Part shown: positions 57,173 to 64,000 of the stretch, piece by piece
How the letters are laid out: each line of letters opens with the position of its first letter
Position numbering within the stretch: the first letter of the stretch is position 1
DNA from: Methanococcoides sp052057775
GTDB taxonomy: Archaea; Halobacteriota; Methanosarcinia; Methanosarcinales; Methanosarcinaceae
DNA length: 64,000 nucleotides
Assembly: GCF_052057775.1 (NCBI RefSeq)
Contig: NZ_CP195121.1
Span: 496,001 to 560,000, forward strand
Direction: 5' to 3'
Translations under genes and position numbers: made by a program
The notes under the pieces: generated by a model
What the model was told of the DNA's origin: nothing
Database searches by the model: none
The model's input: the letters and a program-made list of their open reading frames with translations, nothing else

Positions 57173-57808
57173 ATGAAAGTTCAGAGGATCAACACATCCC
57201 CATATGCATCCAATTCATACCTTATCAACGAAAAGATACTCATCGACCCGGGAATGGACACAGATAAAATTATTGAAAAACTGAAAGAACTTACAGACCC
57301 TGCCAACATCGAGCTGATAATCCTGACCCACGGACACTTCGATCACAGTGCAGCCGCAAAACCTGTAGCCGAGCTCTGTGACGCACCCATAGCCATACAC
57401 AAGGACGATGCAGCATCCCTGAAAAGCGGAGAGGAAAGCGCATCCATACTATTCTCATCCCCGGCACCGGACTTCGAGCCAGACATCCTCTACGAGGACG
57501 GGGATATCGTGAAGATCGATGACACTGAAGCACTTCAGGTCATCCACACACCCGGACACACTCCTGGCGGTATCAGCCTCTACGAACCTTACTCCAAAGG
57601 ACTTTTCTCAGGCGACACCGTATTCCCCAACGGAGGGATAGGACGTACAGACTTTGCCGGAGGATCCATGGAAGACCTCACAGCCTCCATAGAAAAGCTC
57701 ACAGGACTTGATGTCATCACCATCTACCCCGGACACGGGCCGGTTACAAGTGATGACGCAAACGCCCAGATACAAATGTCCCTGCAGATGTCAAAAGCAT
57801 TCCGCTAA
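57173..57808 (+). CDS. MBL-fold hydrolase, glyoxalase II-like
   Basis: 211 aa from the ATG at 57173, chosen because AAGGAGA precedes it; an open frame extends back to 57089 inside tatD but lacks a site. Metal motif LTHGHFDHSAA, HTPGHTPGGISLY, FSGDTVFPNGGIGRTD and YPGHGPVTS match the glyoxalase II/sulfur dioxygenase-like branch. It is smaller than classical glyoxalase II because it has no C-terminal helical domain. Substrate unknown; a thioester is likely. Confidence 0.9.
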   Translation: MKVQRINTSPYASNSYLINEKILIDPGMDTDKIIEKLKELTDPANIELIILTHGHFDHSAAAKPVAELCDAPIAIHKDDAASLKSGEESASILFSSPAPDFEPDILYEDGDIVKIDDTEALQVIHTPGHTPGGISLYEPYSKGLFSGDTVFPNGGIGRTDFAGGSMEDLTASIEKLTGLDVITIYPGHGPVTSDDANAQIQMSLQMSKAFR

Positions 57809-57818
57809 AGAGGAAAAC

Positions 57819-59690
57819 ATGCCAGGAAAAAAACGAAAACAAAGCAGCCCTGATGAATCGAAATTCCTCCCTATGGACCGAAAGGAATGCAAAAGGAGAG
57901 GCTGGGATGAACTTGATATCATCATAGTAACCGGCGATGCATATGTAGACCATCCCGGTTTTGGTGCGACCATAATTGGCCGTGTCCTCGAAGATGCAGG
58001 ATTTAAGGTAGGGATCATCGCCCAGCCAAAATGGGACAATACCGATGACTTCATGAAACTTGGCAGACCACGCCTCTTCTTTGCGGTAACAGCAGGCAAC
58101 ACCGACTCCATGGTGAGCAATTACACACCTGCGCTCAAGCCAAGGCCAAAGGACATGTACTCCCCCGGTGGCAAGACCGGGCTGCGACCTAACCGCGCAA
58201 CAGTGGTCTACTCCAACAGGCTCAAGGAAGCCTACCCCGACGTACCCATCGTGATAGGAGGGATTGAGGCATCCCTACGCCGTTTTGCGGAATACGACTA
58301 CTGGTCCGGCAAGGTAAGGCAGTCCATACTTGCAGATGCGCCTGCAGACCTTCTGGTCTATGGAATGGGTGAACTGCAGACCACGGAGATCGCACACAGG
58401 CTTGATGCAGGCGAGGACATTACTGAGATAAAGAACATCTCCGGTACCGCCTGGAAGCTGGAAGTGAAGAAATGGAAGGAAATGAAAGCAGATGCGGACA
58501 GCGATTTTCCCTACGTGGAACTTCCTTCCTACAATGAAGTATCATCTGACAAAAAGCTCTACGCAGAAGCCTTCAGGCTCATGTATGAGCAACAGGACCC
58601 TGCAAGGGGCATCGCGCTGATACAACCCCATCCAAAGACGATCATCATCCAGAACCCGCCGATGAGGCAGCTTTCACAGGAAGAGCTTGACCATGTCTAT
58701 GAGCTGCCCTACACAAGAGAAGAACATCCATCCTACAGAGAAAGGGTGCCTGCACTGGAACCTGTCAAATTCTCCATTACAACTCACAGAGGCTGCTTTG
58801 GAAGCTGCTCTTTCTGCGCCATAACACAGCATCAGGGACGCACCATCTCAAGCCGCAGCATAGACTCCATAGTCAGGGAGGCATACTTGCTTACGGAACT
58901 GAGAGGTTTCAAAGGCAACATAATCGGTGTAGGTGGCCCCAGTGCCAACATGTACGCCATGAAGTGTAAGAAATGGGAAAAGAGCGGTGCATGCAAGGAC
59001 AAGCTCTGCCTGTACCCGGAACCCTGCCCCTCCATGGATAAGTCTCACAAGGAGAACATCGAGATGCTACGCCGTCTTCGGGAGATTCCCGGTGTGAAGA
59101 ATGTCTTTGTAAGCTACGGTGTGCGCTATGACCTTGCACTACTTGATCCTGAATATGTAAAAGAGCTGTGTGCACATCACATCAGCGGACAGCTCAAGAT
59201 AGCTCCCGAGCACTTTTCAAAAGAGGTAACTGACTGCATGAAAAAACCCGGAAGGGAGGTCTTCGAGGAATTTGCCGAGCTCTTTGAAAAGACAAATAAA
59301 GAACTTGACAAGGACCAGTATCTGGTAACGTTCCTTATGTCCGGACACCCGGCCTGCACCATGGAAGACATGATCGAACTGGCACAATACATAAAGGAAA
59401 CGAACAGGTATACTGAGCAGGTGCAGGACTTCACACCAACACCCATGACAGCTGCGACCTGCATGTTCCATACAGGACTTGACCCCTTCACAGGAGAGAA
59501 GGTTTATGTTGCAACCTCAAGAAGAGAAAAGAACATACAGCGTGCTATGATGCACTACCGTGACCCACGAAACCACACTCTTGTATACGAAGGACTTAAA
59601 AAAGCAGGACGAGAAGACCTCATAGGGAATTCATGGAACTGCCTCATACCAAGGAAAGCAAAGAAAGCATCACCCTACAAGAAAAGATGA
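57819..59690 (+). CDS. ygiQ: YgiQ family radical SAM protein
   Basis: 623 aa from the ATG at 57819, after a GAGG site. The N-terminal cobalamin-like domain begins ELDIIIVTGDAYVDHPGFG, followed by GGIEASLRRFAEYDYWSG. The radical SAM cluster motif is RGCFGSCSFCAITQHQGR (CX3CX2C). Further Cys appear in CYPEPCPS-type and MKCKKWEKSGACKD segments. The C-terminus has PLPM-like TPTPMTAATCMFHTGLDPFTG. The family (UPF0313) is widespread; its reaction is not known. Four bases or so separate its start region from the MBL gene, so it belongs to the leuA-tatD-MBL set. Confidence 0.94.
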   Translation: MPGKKRKQSSPDESKFLPMDRKECKRRGWDELDIIIVTGDAYVDHPGFGATIIGRVLEDAGFKVGIIAQPKWDNTDDFMKLGRPRLFFAVTAGNTDSMVSNYTPALKPRPKDMYSPGGKTGLRPNRATVVYSNRLKEAYPDVPIVIGGIEASLRRFAEYDYWSGKVRQSILADAPADLLVYGMGELQTTEIAHRLDAGEDITEIKNISGTAWKLEVKKWKEMKADADSDFPYVELPSYNEVSSDKKLYAEAFRLMYEQQDPARGIALIQPHPKTIIIQNPPMRQLSQEELDHVYELPYTREEHPSYRERVPALEPVKFSITTHRGCFGSCSFCAITQHQGRTISSRSIDSIVREAYLLTELRGFKGNIIGVGGPSANMYAMKCKKWEKSGACKDKLCLYPEPCPSMDKSHKENIEMLRRLREIPGVKNVFVSYGVRYDLALLDPEYVKELCAHHISGQLKIAPEHFSKEVTDCMKKPGREVFEEFAELFEKTNKELDKDQYLVTFLMSGHPACTMEDMIELAQYIKETNRYTEQVQDFTPTPMTAATCMFHTGLDPFTGEKVYVATSRREKNIQRAMMHYRDPRNHTLVYEGLKKAGREDLIGNSWNCLIPRKAKKASPYKKR

Positions 59691-59847
59691 AAGATTTTAT
59701 AACATAAGATTAATCGGTAATATAAGCACAAGACAGTAAAAAGTGAAAGTACGCTACTGATATCCAAACCACTGGAAAAGTGTAGCGCAAACAATATTCA
59801 GTTCTCATATATTTTGGGAAACAGCTATGATATCCACGGAGAAAGAA

Positions 59848-61380
59848 ATGAACCAGAAAGAAAGGTCAAGGATACTTATCATCGGCAACGAGGATAACGA
59901 TATCGAATTCCTCGAATCCGTTCTTATCCCGGATTATGACATATCCAGATCCCATTCAGGTAAAGAAGGACTAAAAAAGGCAATTGATGAGGCAACGGAC
60001 CTTATCCTTCTTGATAACAAGATAGCAGATATTGCTGCCCATGAGATATGCAGGATATTCAAGAGTGACATAAGGACAAAGCTCATACCAATAGTGATTG
60101 TTGCAGGTCCCGACGAAAGAGATGAAAAAACAAAGAGCCTTGAAGAAGGAGCTGATGATTTCATCAACCGGCCTCCAAACTACCTTGAACTTACCACCCG
60201 AGTGAGGTCACTGCTGAAGATCAAGCGCTTGCAGGACAATGTTATCAAGGAACGCAATCAGGCATGCAAGTATCTTGATGTTATTGGATCCATTATAATG
60301 ATCCTCGACGGGGATGCAAAGATCACTTTTGCCAACATGAAAGCCTGTAAGCTCCTGGGATGGAAGAAAGAGGAGCTCATTGGAAAAAGCCTGACAGATT
60401 TCTTCCCTGAAGATACAAAGGAAATGCAGGAAAAAGAACTCTTCCGGGTACTGGAAGGCAAAGTTGAGATCCCTGAATACCAGGAACTTCCGCTACTGAC
60501 CAGGAACAATGACGGCACTAAAGAAAAAAGGCTGATCCTCTGGCATGATGTGATACTGAAAGATGAGGAAAGAAAAGTCATTGGTATAATTCGTTCAGGA
60601 GAGGACAATACTGAAAGGATGAACATGGAAGAAGAGCTCACGAAAGCAAATGAGAAACTTCGCCTCTCCCATAAGATGAAAGATGAATTCCTGGCTAACA
60701 TCAACCACGAACTAAGAACTCCTCTGATATCGATAAAGGGATTTAGTGAACTTCTTTATAATGAACGCCTGGGTGAGCTGAACGAACATCAGAAGAGGAC
60801 CATGAAAACCGTTGTTCGCAACTCAGAACGCCTTCGCCATCTGATAGAGTCCCTTTTCTATGTAAGTGATATGCAGAACGAGACCATAAGGTACACATTC
60901 AGCCTGATGAATCTCAAAGAGATCATAGAGAACATAGTCGCCGACATGCTTCCCAACATAGAGCACAAAGGAATTAAGCTAAAAACAGACATACCTGATA
61001 AATTGCCAATAGTGAAAGGCAACAGCAAATACATTGAATCAGTGCTGGTACACCTGCTTGATAACGCAATAAAGTTCACCCCTGCCGGAGAAGTCATATC
61101 ATTATCAGCTTCAGAGGAAAACGGGATCGTACATATCATTGTAGAGGATACAGGTCCGGGAATTCCCAACGAAATACTCTCCCAATTCTGTACAGAGATT
61201 CCTGAAGATGCCAGTGAAAACAATATCTGTTGCACTAACCGTGATTACGGCCTTATCATTTGCAAGAAGATCGTAAATGCACACAAAGGGGAAATGGACA
61301 TCAATACTGAAAAAAGCACAGGGACCGAGATCCACGTGCGATTGCCCATATATGAAAAAGATAAGGATATCAGGGAATGA
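59848..61380 (+). CDS. Hybrid sensor histidine kinase (receiver-PAS-HisKA-HATPase)
   Basis: 510 aa from the ATG at 59848, which follows CGGAG at the right distance. The ATG at 59827 would lie before the start predicted from CATATATTT at 59806-59814. Residues 10-125 are a receiver domain with the phospho-Asp in LILLDNKIAD, though the usual Lys is replaced (FINRPPN). A PAS domain at about 140-265 has LDGDAKITFANMKACKLL. HisKA is HKMKDEFLANINHELRTPL, and the ATP site has VLVHLLDNAIKFTP and VEDTGPGIP. No membrane segment, so it senses a cytoplasmic signal. No partner regulator is adjacent. Confidence 0.92.
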   Translation: MNQKERSRILIIGNEDNDIEFLESVLIPDYDISRSHSGKEGLKKAIDEATDLILLDNKIADIAAHEICRIFKSDIRTKLIPIVIVAGPDERDEKTKSLEEGADDFINRPPNYLELTTRVRSLLKIKRLQDNVIKERNQACKYLDVIGSIIMILDGDAKITFANMKACKLLGWKKEELIGKSLTDFFPEDTKEMQEKELFRVLEGKVEIPEYQELPLLTRNNDGTKEKRLILWHDVILKDEERKVIGIIRSGEDNTERMNMEEELTKANEKLRLSHKMKDEFLANINHELRTPLISIKGFSELLYNERLGELNEHQKRTMKTVVRNSERLRHLIESLFYVSDMQNETIRYTFSLMNLKEIIENIVADMLPNIEHKGIKLKTDIPDKLPIVKGNSKYIESVLVHLLDNAIKFTPAGEVISLSASEENGIVHIIVEDTGPGIPNEILSQFCTEIPEDASENNICCTNRDYGLIICKKIVNAHKGEMDINTEKSTGTEIHVRLPIYEKDKDIRE

Positions 61381-61502
61381 GACCTTACCTTATATAACCG
61401 GGCTTTCCGGAACATAACTCCTGATGTCCCGACAGATCAAAACCACTATTTTCAGATCATTTTAGCTGATCAATATCAACAATTTCACCTGAATTGTTCA
61501 TC

Positions 61503-62573
61503 TTATATGGTATTCTGATCTTTTGCTATCTCCAGAAGGTCCAGAAGATCTATGACAGGGACACTGCAGAAAGGTTCCAGATTCGTGCGGCATAACGGGC
61601 AGCATGTCACAATGTAATCCACGCCTTCAGGAACCTCCGCAACTCTCTTTTGCGTGAGCGCTCTTGAGAGTTCAGGGTAGCCTTTTCGGACACCTCCCCC
61701 ACCACCACAGCATCTTGCATTCTCCTTCGAGGTCTTCATTTCCCTGAGCTCACAGACAGCAGAGATGAGCTTTCTCGGAGCATCAAATATCCTGTTCGCC
61801 CTTCCAAGATGACAGGGATCGTGATATGTTACAATGATATCAAGCCTTTTAAGCCCTAATTTATCCAGGTTCTCTGCCAGGAATTCAGTTATATGAACGA
61901 CCCTGAACTTTTCCGGATATTCATTCCTGAGAACATTGTAGCAGCCTGCACAACTGGCTATTATGGTGTGGACACCTGCCTCTTCCATCTGCCTCACATT
62001 ATATTCTATCAGTTCACCTGCATCAGAACCGGTCCTCAGGAGCGGGGAACCACAACATACCTCATCAGGAAGTATTGTGACATCAAGTCCGCTGATCAGG
62101 TCATAGGTCTTAAGGACGGTATCCTGATAGCGATAGGATCCAAGGCAGCCTACAAAGTAAACATTTTCGGCATGCTCAGGCACATCCCTTTTCTCCCTGA
62201 GCCAGCCAAGCCTGGAACCTTTCTCATTCATCGGGTTACCCGTGGAAAGCGTGTTCTCACGAAGTTCCTGCTGGGCCTTTGTATCAGCTCCGCTTTCCAC
62301 GAGCTCATGCCTTATTTTCTCAAAAACATCAGGTGGAACTGCTCCTGCGGGACACATCTCCTCGCACATACCGCAGGTGGTACAGGTATTGATGCAATCA
62401 ATTATGTCCTCATCAAGGCCCATCCCTTCAGAGATCCCCTTTGCGATCATCATGCGGCCCCTGGTACTGTATGATTCCCAGCCGAGCTCTTCAAATATCG
62501 GACAGACCGAGCGGCACGTTCCACAACGCACACATTTGAGTATTGACCTTAACTGCTCTTCTTCCATGGTCAC
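61503..62573 (-). CDS. glcF: GlcF/GlpC-type Fe-S subunit of a 2-hydroxyacid oxidase
   Basis: 356 aa. Two ferredoxin-type motifs, CVRCGTCRSVCP and CTTCGMCEEMCPAG, then two CCG domains (EVCCGSPLLRTGSDAGELI; ARCCGGGGGVRKGYPELS) typical of heterodisulfide reductase B-like and glycolate/lactate oxidase iron-sulfur subunits. It takes electrons from the GlcD flavoprotein. Its start overlaps the glcD stop by 4 bases, so both are made together. Function in a methanogen is unusual; a use for lactate or glycolate is inferred. Confidence 0.9.
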   Translation of the reverse strand: MTMEEEQLRSILKCVRCGTCRSVCPIFEELGWESYSTRGRMMIAKGISEGMGLDEDIIDCINTCTTCGMCEEMCPAGAVPPDVFEKIRHELVESGADTKAQQELRENTLSTGNPMNEKGSRLGWLREKRDVPEHAENVYFVGCLGSYRYQDTVLKTYDLISGLDVTILPDEVCCGSPLLRTGSDAGELIEYNVRQMEEAGVHTIIASCAGCYNVLRNEYPEKFRVVHITEFLAENLDKLGLKRLDIIVTYHDPCHLGRANRIFDAPRKLISAVCELREMKTSKENARCCGGGGGVRKGYPELSRALTQKRVAEVPEGVDYIVTCCPLCRTNLEPFCSVPVIDLLDLLEIAKDQNTI

Positions 62574-63940
62574 AACCCCATCTTTCCCGGATTCAGTATT
62601 CCCCGGGGGTCAAGTGCCCTCTTGATAGTTCTCATAACAGCCATCGAAGTTGGATGCTCCAGCTCCATATAGCTCTCGCGCGCCTTTCCCACACCATGTT
62701 CGGCACTCACAGTACCTCCAAGCTCAATGGCATACCTGTATATCCTGTCAGCAACAGTATTGACCGTCTCCATTCCTTTTTCATCCAGCATATCTATCGT
62801 CATACCTGTGTGAAGGTTGCCATCACCGATATGCCCGTATGTCATTATAGGGATCCCGAACTCCTCTGAAAGCGAGTGTACATATTCCAGCATTCCCGGC
62901 AGTTCCTTGATAGGAACGCCGATGTCCTCTCCCACATATACGCGGGAACGTTTCGGATCGATTCTTGATATGGCAGCACCCACGAGCCGACGGGCCTTCC
63001 ACAAACGAGCGCTCTCGTCTGCAGTTGAGGCAACACTTATCTCAGAGGCCAGCCTGGAACATACCTGTCCTACGGTCTCAGCCTCTTCCTTCACAGTATT
63101 TTCCATACCATCTACCTCTATCAGCAGTATGGCCCCTGCATCAGGAAGCTCCACACTCGGATCATATCTCCTTAAGGTCTCAATTGCAGTGCTGTCGAGG
63201 ATCTCACAGGCCGAAGGAATTATTCCCGCTGAGAGTATCTTCACCACAGCTCTGCCTGCAAGGGTTGTAGTCTCAAAGGAAGCCAGGATCACACTGCGTG
63301 CCCTGGGAAGCGGATGCAACCTGAGAATCGCCTGGGTGATTATACCAAGTGTACCTTCCGAGCCGACCATAAGATCAGTCAGGTCATAGCCGGATGCGGT
63401 CTTGAGAGTTCTTGAACCTGTACGAACCACCTTACCGTCTGCCATGACCACCTCAAGGTCAAGTACATAGTTCCTTGTGGTGCCGTATTTTACACATCGC
63501 ATCCCGCTTCCGTTATTTGCCATGAGCCCGCCAATGGTGCACATTGCAGTGCTCCCGGGGTCAGGAGGGAAGAAAAAGCCATAGGGAGAGAGTGCCTGGT
63601 TCAGTTTCTCATGTACAACTCCCGGTTCCACGGTCACCTGGAGGTTATCAATATCGATGTCAACGATCCGGTCCATTGAGGACAGATCAAGCACAATACC
63701 TCCATTGACGGGAACAGCACCTCCGCAGAGACCGGAGCCCGCACCTCTGGGGATCACAGGAAGCCCAAGCTCAGCTGCCAGCCTGACAACATCTGCGACC
63801 TGTTCAGTGTTCCGGGGACGGACAACGGCATCAGCTTTCCCTTTTACCTGGGAGGCATCAAAAGAATAACAATAAAGCTCTGAGGACCTTGTTGAGACAT
63901 TGTTCTCCCCGACGATCCTCTCAAGCTGTTCTTTGAGCAT
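62570..63940 (-). CDS. glcD: FAD-linked 2-hydroxyacid dehydrogenase GlcD type
   Basis: 456 aa VAO-family flavoprotein. FAD domain: VIPRGAGSGLCGGAVPVNGG; VEPGVVHEKLNQALSPYGFFFPP; TIGGLMANNGSGMRCVKYGTT; the C-terminal cap has GHIGDGNLHTGM and TVSAEHGVGKARESYME, the usual metal/active-site region. It oxidises glycolate or D-lactate. It begins near the window end, with an upstream region of only 60 bases seen. The ATGA overlap with glcF shows coupling. Confidence 0.93.
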   Translation of the reverse strand: MLKEQLERIVGENNVSTRSSELYCYSFDASQVKGKADAVVRPRNTEQVADVVRLAAELGLPVIPRGAGSGLCGGAVPVNGGIVLDLSSMDRIVDIDIDNLQVTVEPGVVHEKLNQALSPYGFFFPPDPGSTAMCTIGGLMANNGSGMRCVKYGTTRNYVLDLEVVMADGKVVRTGSRTLKTASGYDLTDLMVGSEGTLGIITQAILRLHPLPRARSVILASFETTTLAGRAVVKILSAGIIPSACEILDSTAIETLRRYDPSVELPDAGAILLIEVDGMENTVKEEAETVGQVCSRLASEISVASTADESARLWKARRLVGAAISRIDPKRSRVYVGEDIGVPIKELPGMLEYVHSLSEEFGIPIMTYGHIGDGNLHTGMTIDMLDEKGMETVNTVADRIYRYAIELGGTVSAEHGVGKARESYMELEHPTSMAVMRTIKRALDPRGILNPGKMGL

Positions 63941-64000
63941 TGATATATACTCAACCTTTTTCGAAATAAACGTTTGGGTATTTCAGGCGGGTCCGGTAGA

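Overview
The window is a 64 kb piece of the chromosome of a methanogenic archaeon, most probably a methylotrophic member of the Methanosarcinaceae (Methanolobus/Methanococcoides/Methanosarcina type). The support is a class I lysyl-tRNA synthetase, TiaS, NAC, ABCE1 and NOB1, F420 biosynthesis (CofE), TATA-box promoters with short leaders, and an archaeal rRNA operon with bulge-helix-bulge processing stems. A bacterial-type tetrahydrofolate gene set sits beside the F420 gene, a mixture known from Methanosarcina. I see no phage, insertion sequence or CRISPR array; nearly all of the window is chromosomal core.

Layout. 0.1-11 kb: lysS, a methyltransferase, a BofA-like membrane protein, a nucleotide house-keeping group (DNPH1-like hydrolase, double U32 protein, MazG), hisF, a large exported surface protein followed by a small membrane protein with no canonical start at its ribosome binding site, and ABCE1. 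11-21 kb: an MBL-fold nuclease-like protein, thioredoxin, then a long leftward series purN-glyA-folD-folP-metV-metF-thiC-cofE for one-carbon and cofactor metabolism. 20.7-33 kb: an HTH regulator divergent from tiaS, nadE, a double-domain KaiC ATPase, nob1, gfcR, a zinc-finger/S1/DHH nuclease, an SPFH-NfeD pair, an AIR-synthase-like protein and hisH. 33-36.6 kb: a sparse 0.7 kb stretch with a possible Cys-rich microprotein, two tandem pilin-like surface proteins, a coiled-coil membrane protein and UDP-sugar dehydrogenase. 36.7-48.5 kb: divergent cobalt/nickel ECF transporter genes (cbiMN / cbiOQ), the PIN-ATPase-KH protein, hisI, a degenerate KaiC protein paired with an unknown protein, an IscA-like protein, NAC, an SNF transporter and a disulfide reductase.

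48.7-54.5 kb is a leftward rRNA operon, 16S-tRNA-Ala(UGC)-23S-5S, followed by tRNA-Cys(GCA) and a second 5S gene that seems to have its own promoter. 16S and 23S are each enclosed by complementary flanks that fold into textbook bulge-helix-bulge motifs, and two TATA boxes lie upstream. 54.8-64 kb: a leuA-family gene whose first codons are out of frame with the rest because of one extra T, tatD, an MBL hydrolase, a YgiQ-type radical SAM protein, a hybrid sensor kinase, and a GlcD/GlcF-type 2-hydroxyacid oxidation pair.

How the genes work together. The purN-cofE series links serine/glycine and formyl-group chemistry on tetrahydrofolate to purine, thiamine and F420 synthesis. The his genes (hisF, hisH, hisI) are scattered singly. 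Most genes are housekeeping. The least explained parts are the degenerate KaiC/unknown pair, the pilin-like pair, the two small ORFs before leuA, and the duplicated 5S unit.
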